Below the pieces are notes generated by a model. It ran no database searches. It was given only the letters and a program-made list of their open reading frames with translations, and was not told the DNA's origin. Made by a program: the position numbers and the translations under genes. From Collinsella sp. TM10-22 (GTDB taxonomy: Bacteria; Actinomycetota; Coriobacteriia; Coriobacteriales; Coriobacteriaceae): a stretch of DNA of 64,000 nt. This document shows positions 42,641 to 52,300 of this stretch, piece after piece. The stretch covers positions 77,720 to 141,719 of the forward strand of contig NZ_QSOC01000006.1 in assembly GCF_003466125.1 (NCBI RefSeq), given 5' to 3'. Positions within the stretch are counted from its first letter, which is position 1. Every line of letters starts with the position of its first letter.

Positions 42641-43846
42641 ATGAGCGGACTGATAATCGATAGCGAGGCCTGCGTTGGCTGTGGCCGCTGCGTTCGCGCC
42701 TGCGCCTCGGGTGGCATTGTGGTGGAGGGCGAGCGCCCCAACCGTTGCGCCCGCGTAACCGACGGCTGCATCCTGTGCGGCGGGTGCGTCGACGCCTGCC
42801 CCGTCAGCGCTATCTCGATTGAGCGCGACGAGGCCGCTGGCGCGGTGGACCTTGATGCATATCGAGACATTTGGGTCTTCGTGCAGACTGACGAACACGA
42901 CGCCGTGGCTCCTGTGGCCTACGAGCTCATGGGTAAGGGCCGCGAGCTTGCCGATGCTCGCGGCTGCCGTCTGGTCGCACTGGTCGGTATGGGCCCCGAG
43001 GGTTCTCTCGGTGACCTGGAGCATCTGGTTTACGCCGGTGCAGACGAGGTCCTGGTCTGTCGCGACGAGCGTCTGCGCCAGAACGACGCGGAGGTTTACG
43101 CCCGCCTGATCTGCGATTTGGTGGCAGAGCGCAAGCCCGAGGCCATTCTGTACGGTGCGACCGCCTTTGGCCGCGAGCTGGCGCCTGGCGTTGCCGTGCG
43201 TTTGCAGACGGGCCTTACGGCCGACTGCACCGTGCTTTCGATGGATGCGGAGACGGGCTTGCTGCAGCAGACGCGCCCGGCGTTTGGCGGCAACTTGATG
43301 GCCACCATCATTTGCCCCAACCACCGTCCGCAGATGGCAACGGTGCGCCCCGGCATCTTTAAGGCTCCCGACTTCGACTACGGCCGTTCCGGCACGATTG
43401 CCCAGGTGATGCTTGCGGAGGACGTTAAGGCCCGTGTCGAGATCTCGATTCCCGCCGAGGAGTGGGGACAGCAGGCCTCAATTGCCGATGCCGAGCGTCT
43501 GGTCGTGGTGGGCCGCGGCATTGGCTCCAAGAAAAACCTACCGCTGATGCGAAAGCTTGCCGAGGCTCTGGGTGCCGAGCTTGGCTGCACGCGCCCCGTG
43601 GTGGAGGCCGGCTGGCTGGAGTATCGCCATCAAATTGGCCAGACGGGTGTATCGGTCTCGCCCAAGCTCCTCGTGAGCATCGGTGTCTCGGGTGCTATCC
43701 AGCATCTCGCCGGCATCGGTGGGGCGGAGTGCATTATCGCCATCAATGAGGACCCGGATGCCCCCATCTTTGGCGCCGCCCAGTACAAGGTTGTTGGAAA
43801 CGCCGTCGAGGTCGTTGAGGAGTTGCTGGCTCAGCTCGAGTGCTAA
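42641..43846 (+). CDS. etfA: Electron transfer flavoprotein subunit alpha with two N-terminal [4Fe-4S] motifs
   Basis: 401 residues. An N-terminal ferredoxin domain has two complete cluster motifs (Cys11, 14, 17, 21 and Cys43, 46, 49, 53). The EtfA body follows with the FAD-binding SVGVSGAIQHLAGI-type segment (here GVSGAIQHLAGIGGA) near the end. A fused ferredoxin is typical of bifurcating or ferredoxin-linked Etf complexes such as LctC. It starts right after the EtfB stop. Its 3' end overlaps the convergent HD gene by four bases. Confidence 0.93.
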   Translation: MSGLIIDSEACVGCGRCVRACASGGIVVEGERPNRCARVTDGCILCGGCVDACPVSAISIERDEAAGAVDLDAYRDIWVFVQTDEHDAVAPVAYELMGKGRELADARGCRLVALVGMGPEGSLGDLEHLVYAGADEVLVCRDERLRQNDAEVYARLICDLVAERKPEAILYGATAFGRELAPGVAVRLQTGLTADCTVLSMDAETGLLQQTRPAFGGNLMATIICPNHRPQMATVRPGIFKAPDFDYGRSGTIAQVMLAEDVKARVEISIPAEEWGQQASIADAERLVVVGRGIGSKKNLPLMRKLAEALGAELGCTRPVVEAGWLEYRHQIGQTGVSVSPKLLVSIGVSGAIQHLAGIGGAECIIAINEDPDAPIFGAAQYKVVGNAVEVVEELLAQLEC

Positions 43847-44655
43847 GCGCTTGCCAGCCAGCGGCGCAGCTCGTCCTTAAGGCGGCTCCAGGTTGCCTGC
43901 GTGGTGGGGTCGATAAAGGGTCGCGTAATGCCAAAGGGCGCGTCGAGCAGGCGATAGATATCGCCTTGCTCGCGCGCCAGCGCACGGCTTGTCGGATAGA
44001 CGAGCTCAAACATAAAGCAGATGAGTCCCACCAGGTAGTCTGCGGGCTCGTTGCGTTCATCGCGTGCGACGCAGCGGTGCTCGTCAAAGGCGGCCAGCGT
44101 CGGTGCCGAGAAGCGACTGGCTACAAACGCGTCCTCATCCACTTTGAGGATAGTGTCGACAGTGCTGTCGGCGATGGTGCGCATAATGTCGATCTTGTCG
44201 CCATCGCGCACGATATCGCAGAAGCTCCGCGTGCGCTCGTCGAGCTGCGCGGGTAGACGGAAATCACTGTGATAGGCAATGCTCGCTCGGATGAGCTCAT
44301 CTTCTGCCGGGTCATCGATAAAGTCGCGAATGCTCGTTACGGCGGGCGCATCGGCGGGATTCTCGCCAAAGAGAACCTCGACGCCCAACGCCGCATGGCT
44401 CATGCTCTCGGCATCTTTAAACGTGTCCCAGCGTCGCAGCTGTTCAAAACGACCCATATCGTGCAGCAGTCCGCACAGCCACGCCAGGTCAATGTCCTGC
44501 GGTGACCAACCTTGTTTACGTGCCACGGCATCGCATGCCTCGGCAACATGATACGTATGCTCGATTTTGAGTGCGATACGTGGATTGGCGGCATCGTAGG
44601 CATCGGTATAGGTCTTAAAGGCCGCAGCTGCCCGCACACGATCGATAGCTGTCAT
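43843..44655 (-). CDS. HD-domain phosphohydrolase
   Basis: 270 residues. His in KIEHTYHVAEAC, HD pair in LLHDMGRFEQL, a further His in AYHSDF and Asp in DGDKIDIM match the HD-domain metal ligands. Such proteins hydrolyse nucleotides or phosphate esters; the substrate is unknown. Convergent with etfA (four-base overlap) and divergent from azlC. Confidence 0.88.
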   Translation of the reverse strand: MTAIDRVRAAAAFKTYTDAYDAANPRIALKIEHTYHVAEACDAVARKQGWSPQDIDLAWLCGLLHDMGRFEQLRRWDTFKDAESMSHAALGVEVLFGENPADAPAVTSIRDFIDDPAEDELIRASIAYHSDFRLPAQLDERTRSFCDIVRDGDKIDIMRTIADSTVDTILKVDEDAFVASRFSAPTLAAFDEHRCVARDERNEPADYLVGLICFMFELVYPTSRALAREQGDIYRLLDAPFGITRPFIDPTTQATWSRLKDELRRWLASA

Positions 44656-44792
44656 AATGACTTCCTAAAAAGTTGTGTCTTTCTGTATCTTTAGATCCGG
44701 TGGCAATTGTAGGTGATGTCGGTTGCTGCCGGACGATGATTCTGCCGTGTCGTTGAATGCAGAACGGATAACTTGTCGGGACGAGGAGCGTT

Positions 44793-45485
44793 ATGGTGCT
44801 CAAAATCATTAAAACCGTCTGGCCGGTGATGCTTACCTATGTTGCGATAGGTGCGCCGTGCGGAATGATTATGGCGCAGACGGGGATGGAACCATGGATG
44901 GTTTTTGCCCTGAGCAGCACGTTTGTGACGGGCTGCGGACAGTTTATGGCCTGCAACCTGTGGCTGGCGGGCGTGCCTGCGGCATCGATCGTCGCTAGCG
45001 TCGCCGCAATCTCCTCGCGCTTTGCACTTTACTCGGCATCGATCGCACCGCATCTGGCGGGCGCCTCGAAGCGTCAGACGCTGGCCGTTGCCGCGACGCT
45101 CACCGAGGAGGCATATGGCATCTCGCTTGCCAAGTTGATTGAGGGGCAAGATTGGGGTCCGCGCGAGTCCTTTGCGCTCAACGTGATTCTCATCGCAACA
45201 TGGGGCGTCTCGTGCACAATGGGCGCCGTTGTCGGTGCCGTTGTCGATGTCCCCACCGCTCTTGCAAGTTTTGTCTGCACATCGCTCTTTATCTGCCTGC
45301 TCTTTTCGCAGCGACTGTCGCGTGGCGATGCCGTAGCTGCCGTTTTGGCTGCGGCATCCGTCGCCGTATGCAAGTTCTTGGGGTGGACGAATGTTGCCGT
45401 GCCGGTAAGCGTACTCGTCGGCGTTGCCGCGGCGCTCGTGTGCGATGCCCTCGCCGAAGGAAGGGGTGCTCGCGATGCCCGTTAA
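44793..45485 (+). CDS. azlC: AzlC family branched-chain amino acid exporter subunit
   Basis: 230-residue membrane protein. AzlC signature features include TYVAIGAPCGMIMAQTGMEP at the start and SSTFVTGCGQFMACNLWLAGVP, with EEAYGISLAK in the middle. Works with AzlD to export branched-chain amino acids or analogues. The AzlD start lies within its last codons (11-base overlap). Confidence 0.9.
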   Translation: MVLKIIKTVWPVMLTYVAIGAPCGMIMAQTGMEPWMVFALSSTFVTGCGQFMACNLWLAGVPAASIVASVAAISSRFALYSASIAPHLAGASKRQTLAVAATLTEEAYGISLAKLIEGQDWGPRESFALNVILIATWGVSCTMGAVVGAVVDVPTALASFVCTSLFICLLFSQRLSRGDAVAAVLAAASVAVCKFLGWTNVAVPVSVLVGVAAALVCDALAEGRGARDAR

Positions 45486-45798
45486 CGAGTTTTTGGTCCT
45501 GTGGCTTTCGTCGTGGGCGGCCATCGCGTTTTTCCGCATTGCCCCGGCGTTTGCTTTGCGTGGGAGAACGCTTTCACTCCGCGTTACCGAGGCCTTGGGC
45601 TATATTCCGCCCGCTGCCTTTGCGGCGCTAGTCGCTAACGACCTGATAAGCCCCGGCGCTTTCGATGCCGGCTTGTGGCAGGGCTTGATTCCCTGGATCG
45701 CATCTGCCGGCGTCGTGGCGGTGGTAATCAAGACAAAGTCGATGCTGTGGTGCTGCGTCTCGGGCATCGTGCTCTATATCGTTTTGAGCCTCGTATAA
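45475..45798 (+). CDS. azlD: AzlD family branched-chain amino acid exporter subunit
   Basis: 107 residues from the ATG at 45475 after GAAGGAAGGGG; four hydrophobic helices. PAFALRGRTLSLRVTEALGYIPPAAFAALVANDLI is the AzlD pattern. Partner of AzlC, overlapping by 11 bases. Confidence 0.9.
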   Translation: MPVNEFLVLWLSSWAAIAFFRIAPAFALRGRTLSLRVTEALGYIPPAAFAALVANDLISPGAFDAGLWQGLIPWIASAGVVAVVIKTKSMLWCCVSGIVLYIVLSLV

Positions 45799-45940
45799 GA
45801 GCAAGGCGCGTTTACCGTCTCGACTTTGCGAATCGAATTTCTCACCGAGCCTGTCTGCTTCTTCTGGTACCATGGTCAAACTTTACTGTAGCAAAGTATG
45901 ACGTGGGCTTTTGTGTCCCATCAACGGAAATGGGGGTTTC

Positions 45941-46963
45941 ATGGCACAGGAAGCGACCGCCAACGAGCAAAAGAAATTCAAAGTACCGCGAATCCCGGGC
46001 GACATCATGATCTACCCGATGATCGTCGGTCTTTTGCTCAATACCTTCTGCCCGCAGGTCTTCGAGATCGGTGGCTTCTTTACCGCCGCCTGTCGCGGCG
46101 GTTCCAATACCATCGTCGCCGCGATCCTGCTCTTCGTGGGTGCCGGCATCAGCTTTAAGTCCACGCCGGGCGCTATCAAGACCGGCGTCGTCGTACTGAT
46201 CCCTAAGCTTGTGGTGGCAGCCGCGCTGGGCCTGGGCGTTGCGTATTTCTTTAACGACAACTTTTTGGGCCTGAGCTCGGTCTCCATTATCGGCGGCATC
46301 ACCTTCTGCAACATGGCGCTCTATACGGGCATCATGGGCGAGTTTGGCGATGAGTCCGAGCAGGGCGCCGTGGGCATCCTGTTCTTTACGGCCGGCCCCG
46401 CCGTCACCATGATCATCCTGGGCGTTTCTGGTCTTGCTAACATCCCGCTGGGCACCATCGTCGGCTCCATCCTGCCGCTTGTCATCGGTATGGTTTTGGG
46501 CAACCTCTTCCCGTTCATAAAGAACCTGCTGGTTCCCGGCACCAATCCCGCGATTGCCGTCATCGGATTTCAGCTTGGTGCATCCATGAGCCTGTCGAGC
46601 TTTGTCACTGGTGGCATTTCCGGCATCTTGCTGGGCCTTGTTACGTTGTTTGTCGTCGGTCCCATCACCTTTGCGTTCGAGCGCCTGTGCGGTGGTAACG
46701 GCAAGGCCGCCGTGGCTTGCTCCACCATCGCCGGCACGGCTATGACCACGCCGGTTGCTCTTGCCGAGGTGGCGCCGCGCTATGCAGAGCTTGCGCCCGC
46801 CGCGTACGCCCAGATCGCCACCGCTGTTATCATCACGGCGATCATGGCTCCGATTCTTACTGGCTGGGTCGATAAGAAGTTCTGCCAGGGCAAGGAGGAC
46901 CTGTCGTCCGCCGGTGTCGAGGCCATCGAGGAAGCCGTCGCGACCGACATCTATGGCGAGTAG
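45941..46963 (+). CDS. kdgT: 2-keto-3-deoxygluconate permease
   Basis: 340 residues from the ATG at 45941 (GGGGG six bases upstream), ~10 helices. KdgT pattern: PRIPGDIMIYPMIVGLLLNTF, CRGGSNTIVAAILLFVGAGIS, YTGIMGEFGDESEQGAVGIL and PAAYAQIATAVIITAIMAPILTGWVDKKF. Imports 2-keto-3-deoxygluconate, a breakdown product of pectin-type sugar acids; no KDG kinase or aldolase gene is adjacent. A clear terminator follows. Confidence 0.92.
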   Translation: MAQEATANEQKKFKVPRIPGDIMIYPMIVGLLLNTFCPQVFEIGGFFTAACRGGSNTIVAAILLFVGAGISFKSTPGAIKTGVVVLIPKLVVAAALGLGVAYFFNDNFLGLSSVSIIGGITFCNMALYTGIMGEFGDESEQGAVGILFFTAGPAVTMIILGVSGLANIPLGTIVGSILPLVIGMVLGNLFPFIKNLLVPGTNPAIAVIGFQLGASMSLSSFVTGGISGILLGLVTLFVVGPITFAFERLCGGNGKAAVACSTIAGTAMTTPVALAEVAPRYAELAPAAYAQIATAVIITAIMAPILTGWVDKKFCQGKEDLSSAGVEAIEEAVATDIYGE

Positions 46964-47006
46964 CAATCGTCATTCATCAATGATGCCGGCGCGCAATTCG
47001 CGCCGC

Positions 47007-47052
47007 TCGAGCGTCCGAACGGAAGCTGTCTTGCAGTAATGTTCGGACGCTC
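47007..47052 (+). terminator. Terminator of kdgT
   Basis: GAGCGTCCGAAC pairs with GTTCGGACGCTC around a ~19-base loop, followed by TGCTATGA. No strong T-run, so moderately confident. Confidence 0.7.
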
Positions 47053-47151
47053 TGCTATGACTCCCTTTACCCCTACGGAATAGGGGGTGTTTATTTCCCA
47101 GGCACGATTCGGGAGATTCTGGCCACTTGGATATTGAAGGGATGGCGTCTA

Positions 47152-47292
47152 GTGGTTAAGGCACTCAAGATTGAGATATTCGTGCTCTGCATGATTGTTC
47201 TTATCGGGCTTGCCGCGCGAAGCCGTCGCTCTTTATTCTCGAGTACCCAGCAGCTATTGTTTAGCATGCTCGGCTATACCTCTGCCGCGTAA
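47152..47292 (+). pseudogene. 5' fragment of GGDEF gene, ended by in-frame TAA
   Basis: The frame from the GTG at 47152 encodes a hydrophobic first helix and AARSRRSLFSSTQQLLFSMLGYTSAA, then meets TAA at 47290-47292. The next codons (ILFDMIWTLSDG) are in the same frame and continue into the GGDEF protein, so a single base change has split one gene. Confidence 0.65.
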
Positions 47293-47304
47293 ATATTATT
47301 CGAT

Positions 47305-48294
47305 ATGATCTGGACGCTCTCGGATGGTGTGGACGGCACGCTGGGCATTGCCGCCAACTGGATTTCCAACGCGGTTTCGTTTTCGCTCTTTGCCATCGCG
47401 TGCCTCATTTGGTTTATCTATTCCGAGACAGTGCAGGGCTCTCGCCTTTTGACCGCGCGCTATAAGGTGGCGCTCGTAACGTTGCCTACGGTGCTGGTGG
47501 TCGTGCTGGCGTTTACGAGCTGCTGGACGCACGCCCTGTTCTATATCGATGCGCAGGGCGTGTATCATCGCTGCTTTGCCTATATGATCCAGCCCATCGT
47601 CAGCTACTGCTACGTTATTCATACGTCCCTGCACGCGTTTGTGCAATCGCGCAGGGTCGAGAGTCTACAAAAGAAGGCCATCTATCGAACCTTGGCATTT
47701 TTCGCCATTCCGGTCCTGGTGGGCGGCACCTTTCAGGTCGTGTTTTCGGTGCCCGGGCTTTGTGTCGGCATAATGATTAGCATGCTGCTGCTCTACATCG
47801 TCTGCCAGGAGCAGCTGATCTCGACCGATCCGTTGACTGGCCTCAACAATCGAAACCGATTTGAGACCTATATGCTGTCGCTCTTCTCGAATGCGGATCA
47901 TACGGGCGATGTGTATCTGCTCATGATGGACGCTGATGGCTTTAAGCAGATTAATGATCGCTACGGACATGTGGAGGGTGACCGCGCTCTTCAGCTCATC
48001 TCCACCGCGCCCAAAGATGTCTGCTCGGCGTCTGGTGGCTTTATCGCACGTTATGGCGGCGATGAGTTCGTAGTGCTCCAAAAGGCGATAGCAGAGCAGG
48101 ACATCATGCGCCTGTGCGAGGCAATCAACGACGAGCTCGCGCGTGCCGAGGTGCTGTATCTGTTGCGGATGTCCATCGGTTACGCACGGGTCGGTGATGG
48201 TGTCGATACCTGGCAAGACTTGCTTCGCGCTGCCGATGCGGAGCTCTACCGCGTAAAGCACGAGAAGAAAAAGGCCGGCGTCCAGATACGCTAG
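47305..48294 (+). CDS. GGDEF-domain protein, 5' part separated by nonsense codon
   Basis: 329 residues from the first available ATG, which has no ribosome site. Multi-helix N-terminal region (ISNAVSFSLFAIACLIWFIYSE etc.), then a C-terminal diguanylate-cyclase domain: DPLTGLNNRNRFE, LMMDADGFKQINDRYGHVEGD and ARYGGDEFVVLQ. The active-site GGDEF is intact, so synthesis of cyclic di-GMP is possible if the protein is made. Without the upstream fragment the first membrane helix is lost, so this is probably a pseudogene in this strain. Confidence 0.8.
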   Translation: MIWTLSDGVDGTLGIAANWISNAVSFSLFAIACLIWFIYSETVQGSRLLTARYKVALVTLPTVLVVVLAFTSCWTHALFYIDAQGVYHRCFAYMIQPIVSYCYVIHTSLHAFVQSRRVESLQKKAIYRTLAFFAIPVLVGGTFQVVFSVPGLCVGIMISMLLLYIVCQEQLISTDPLTGLNNRNRFETYMLSLFSNADHTGDVYLLMMDADGFKQINDRYGHVEGDRALQLISTAPKDVCSASGGFIARYGGDEFVVLQKAIAEQDIMRLCEAINDELARAEVLYLLRMSIGYARVGDGVDTWQDLLRAADAELYRVKHEKKKAGVQIR

Positions 48295-48351
48295 AAAAAG
48301 CGACCACGCGAATGTCCGCTGCAGGTGCGGCATACGCAAGGGCTTGGCTTG

Positions 48352-49287
48352 TTAGGCATCTTTAGGTTTGTTGACAATGATGATGCCGCCGCAGACCAGG
48401 AGCAGGGCCACAATGACGGTAACGGGGCTTGTGCCAGCGCCCTCGCCGAGCAGCAGCGCGCTCAACGCTACGCCAAAGACCGGGTTCATAAAGCCAAAGA
48501 CCGAAACGCGGCTGACGGGGTTGACGGCGAGCAGGCGAGACCACAGCGAGTATGCGACGGCGGAAATGAGTGCCATATATATGATGAGCGCGATGGCGGG
48601 GACGATTTTGGTGGGGGATAGCGCGCCGCCCATCAAAAGCCCGATGGCGGTAAGGACCAGACCGCCGACTAAAAACTGCCAGCCGGCGAGTAAAACGCCG
48701 TCATGCTCGCGCGAGAAAATGCCAATGAGGCAGGTCGACAGGGCGCCCGCAACGGTGGAAGCCAGGATAAAGCCCTCGCCGTCGAGCGCAAAGCCAAAGG
48801 TGCCATCCGCGCCCGAAAGGTTGACGAGCGCTACACCGGCAAAGCCCAACACGCAGCCAAGCACCTTGGCTGTATCGAGCTTCTCGGTGTGAAACGCCAG
48901 AGCGGCAAAGAGGATTGCGAGGAAGTTGGCGCTGGCCTCAATGATGGAGCTCGACATGGCGCTGGCGCGCGAGAGTCCCAGGTAGAAAAAGAAGTACTGA
49001 CCGATCGTCTGGAAAATCGACAAGACAAAGATGGGCTTGATGTCGCGAGCCTGCGGGATGAGTGGGCGGCGCTTCGCCGCGCTCATCCCAACGATGACCA
49101 GGGCGCCGGCAAGCGTGAAGCGCAAGCCTGCAAAGAGCAGCTGCGAGGCACTATCGTGTGCGGGGATGCCAAAGAGCTCGTAACCGATCTTGATGCAGGG
49201 GAAAGCCGATCCCCAGAGCGCACAGCAGATAAGGCAGCCCAGAATGAGTCCGGGCAGGGTGGCGAGATGCGGCTTGCGGCTTTCCAT
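48352..49287 (-). CDS. EamA/DMT-family transporter
   Basis: 311 residues from an ATG at 49287 with AGGAAGG upstream. Ten hydrophobic helices in two EamA repeats; ALWGSAFPCIKIGYELFG early, and VSRVSVFGFMNPVFGVALSALLLGE late. Exports an unknown metabolite. It lies downstream of the purL terminator on the same strand. Confidence 0.9.
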   Translation of the reverse strand: MESRKPHLATLPGLILGCLICCALWGSAFPCIKIGYELFGIPAHDSASQLLFAGLRFTLAGALVIVGMSAAKRRPLIPQARDIKPIFVLSIFQTIGQYFFFYLGLSRASAMSSSIIEASANFLAILFAALAFHTEKLDTAKVLGCVLGFAGVALVNLSGADGTFGFALDGEGFILASTVAGALSTCLIGIFSREHDGVLLAGWQFLVGGLVLTAIGLLMGGALSPTKIVPAIALIIYMALISAVAYSLWSRLLAVNPVSRVSVFGFMNPVFGVALSALLLGEGAGTSPVTVIVALLLVCGGIIIVNKPKDA

Positions 49288-49311
49288 GATGTCCTTCCTG
49301 TATGCGCGAAG

Positions 49312-49348
49312 CAAAAAAGAACCCGCCACCGGAGGTGCCGGCGGCGGG
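49312..49348 (-). terminator. Terminator of purL
   Basis: On the minus strand CCCGCCGCC pairs with GGTGGCGGG around ~8 bases, followed by TTCTTTTTT. Confidence 0.85.
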
Positions 49349-49387
49349 CGTCGTTACCCGAAGGGATTGTACCCGATGGGAACGTCT

Positions 49388-52300
49388 TTAGGCGAAGTAG
49401 GCTACGCCGCTCTCAAAGATCGGCATGAACTTATCGCCGGGGACATGCTCGGGAACGTTGCGGTACAGGTTGTCGCCGCGACGCTCGGCATGGCCCATCT
49501 TGCCCAGGACGCGGCCGTCGGGGCTCGTGATGCCCTCGATGGCGAGTGCGGAGCCGTTGGGGTTGACGGAAAGATCCATGCTGGGCTTGCCGTCCTCGTC
49601 CACGTATTGCGTGGCGACCTGGCCGTTGGCGATCAGCTGGGCGAGCACCTCGTCATTGGCGACAAAGCGGCCCTCGCCGTGGCTGATGGCGACGGTGTAG
49701 GGGTCGTCCAGGCTGCATTGCGACAACCACGGGGACAGGTTGGACGAGATGCGGGTGCGCACCAGACGGCTCTGGTGGCGACCGATGGTGTTGAACGTCA
49801 GCGTGGGCGCGTCGGGCGTGGCGTCGACGATGTCACCGTAGGGCACCAGGCCGAGCTTGACCAGGGCCTGGAAGCCGTTGCAGATGCCCAGCATCAGGCC
49901 GTCGCGGGCCTTGAGCAGGTCGCGAACTGCCTCGGTGACCTCGGGAGCGCGGAAGAACGCCGTGATGAACTTGGCGGAGCCGTCGGGCTCGTCGCCGCCC
50001 GAGAAGCCGCCGGGGATCATGACGATCTGGCTTGCACGGATGCGACGGGCAAGCTCGTGGGTGCTCTCGGCGACGGCCTCGGGCGTGAGATTGTTGATCA
50101 CGAAGGTGTCGGCCTCGGCACCGGCGGCACGGAAGGCGCGGGCACTGTCGTACTCGCAGTTGTTGCCGGGGAACACGGGGATGATCACGCGCGGGCGGGC
50201 GATTTTGGCGCCGCCGTACACGTGGATATCCTTGGTGCGATAGTCGATGGTCTCGACCTCGGGCTGCTCGTCGGTGCTGCGGTAGGCAAAGACACCCTCG
50301 ATGCCGCTCTCCCAGGCCTCTTGGAGCTCGGAGAGCTCGATGACCTCGGAGCCGGTGTCGATGACATAGCCCTCGACGGTGGTGCCCAGGGGCTCGACGA
50401 CAACGCCGTCGGCGACCTCGGGCAACTCGGCATCCTCTGCGAGCTCGACGATAAAGCTGCCGTAGAGCGGGGTGAAGAGGCTCTCCACGTCCACGTCCTC
50501 GGCAAGCTCGATGCCGATCTGGTTGCCGACGCACATCTTAAAGAGGCTCTCGGCACCGCAGCCGTAGCCGGGCGTGGAGATGGCCAGGGCGTCGCCGGTG
50601 GCGGTGAGCGCCTCGACGGCGTCAAACGCGGCGAGCAGCTGCTGGGCATCGGGACGGTAATCCTCGCCATAGGTGGCGGGGGCGATGCGGACGACGCGGT
50701 GCGTCAGGCCCTTGAACTCGGGCGATGTGGCGCGGGCGGCGCGACCCACGGCCACGGCGAAGCTGATGAGGGTCGGCGGAACGTTGAGCTCGCCGGCCTC
50801 GTCCTCAAATGAGCCGCTCATGGAGTCCTTGCCGCCGATGGCGCCGGCACCCAGATCGACCTGGGCCATAAGAGCACCCAGAACGGCTGCCATGGGCTTG
50901 CCCCAGCGCTCGGCCTCGGTGCGCAGGCGCTCGAAGTACTCCTGGAAGGAGAGGTAGGCGCGCTTGTGCTCAAAGCCGGCGGCGACGAGCTTGGCGATGG
51001 ACTCGACTACGGACAGGTAGGCACCTGCAAACTGGTCGGCCTCCATCAGGTAGGGGTTGAAGCCCCATGCCATGGCGCTCGCCGTGGTGGTCTCGCCGTC
51101 CACGGGGAACTTGGCGACCATGGCAGAGCTCGGGGTGAGCTGTGTCTTGCCGCCAAAGGGCATGAGCACGGTGGCGGCGCCGATGGTGGAGTCGAAGCGC
51201 TCGGAAAGGCCCTTGTTGGAGGCAACGTTAAGATCGGTGACGAGCGAGGTCATACGCTCGGCAAGCGTGGTGCCGGCCCAGCTGGGCTGCCACACGCTGC
51301 GGGCGCAGACGTGGGCGACCTGGTGCTTGGGCGCACCGTTGGAGTTGAGGAACTCGCGGGACAGGTCGACGATGGCGACGCCGTTCCAGGCCATGCGCAT
51401 GCGCGGCTCGGCGGTAACCTCGGCGATAACGGTCGCTTCCAGGTTCTCCTCGGCGGCGTAGCCCATGAACTCCTCGACGTCACCGTCGGCGACGGCGCAA
51501 GCCATGCGCTCCTGGGACTCGGAAATGGCGAGCTCGGTGCCGTCCAGGCCGTCGTACTTCTTGGTCACGGTATCGAGGTCGACATACAGGCCGTCGGCAA
51601 GCTCGCCCACGGCGACCGAGACGCCGCCGGCGCCAAAGTCGTTGCAGCGCTTGATCAAGCGACAGGCGTCGCCGCGTCGGAACAGGCGCTGCAGCTTGCG
51701 CTCGACCGGGGCGTTGCCCTTCTGGACCTCGGCACCCGAAGTCTCGATGGACTCGGTGTTCTGGGTCTTGGAGGAGCCGGTGGCGCCGCCGATGCCGTCA
51801 CGGCCGGTGCGGCCGCCCAGCAGGATGATCTTGTCGGTGGGGGCGGGGCACTCGCGACGCACGTGGTTTGCCGGGGTAGCGCCCACGACGGCACCGACCT
51901 CCATGCGCTTGGCCACGTAGCCGGGGTGATAGAGTTCGTTGACCTGACCGGTGGCAAGGCCGATCTGGTTGCCGTAGCTGGAGTAGCCGGCGGCGGCGGT
52001 GGTCACGAGCTTGCGCTGCGGGAGCTTGCCCTCGAGCGTCTCGGAAACCGGGACGGTGGGGTCGCCGGCGCCGGTGACGCGCATGGCCTGGTACACATAG
52101 CTGCGGCCCGAGAGCGGGTCACGGATGGCGCCGCCCACGCAGGTGGCGGCACCGCCGAAGGGCTCGATTTCGGTCGGGTGGTTGTGGGTCTCGTTCTTAA
52201 AGAGGAACAGCCAGTCCTGGTCCTCACCATCAACATCGACCTTTACCTTGACGGTGCAGGCGTTGATCTCCTCGGACTCGTCGACATCGGTCATGACGCC

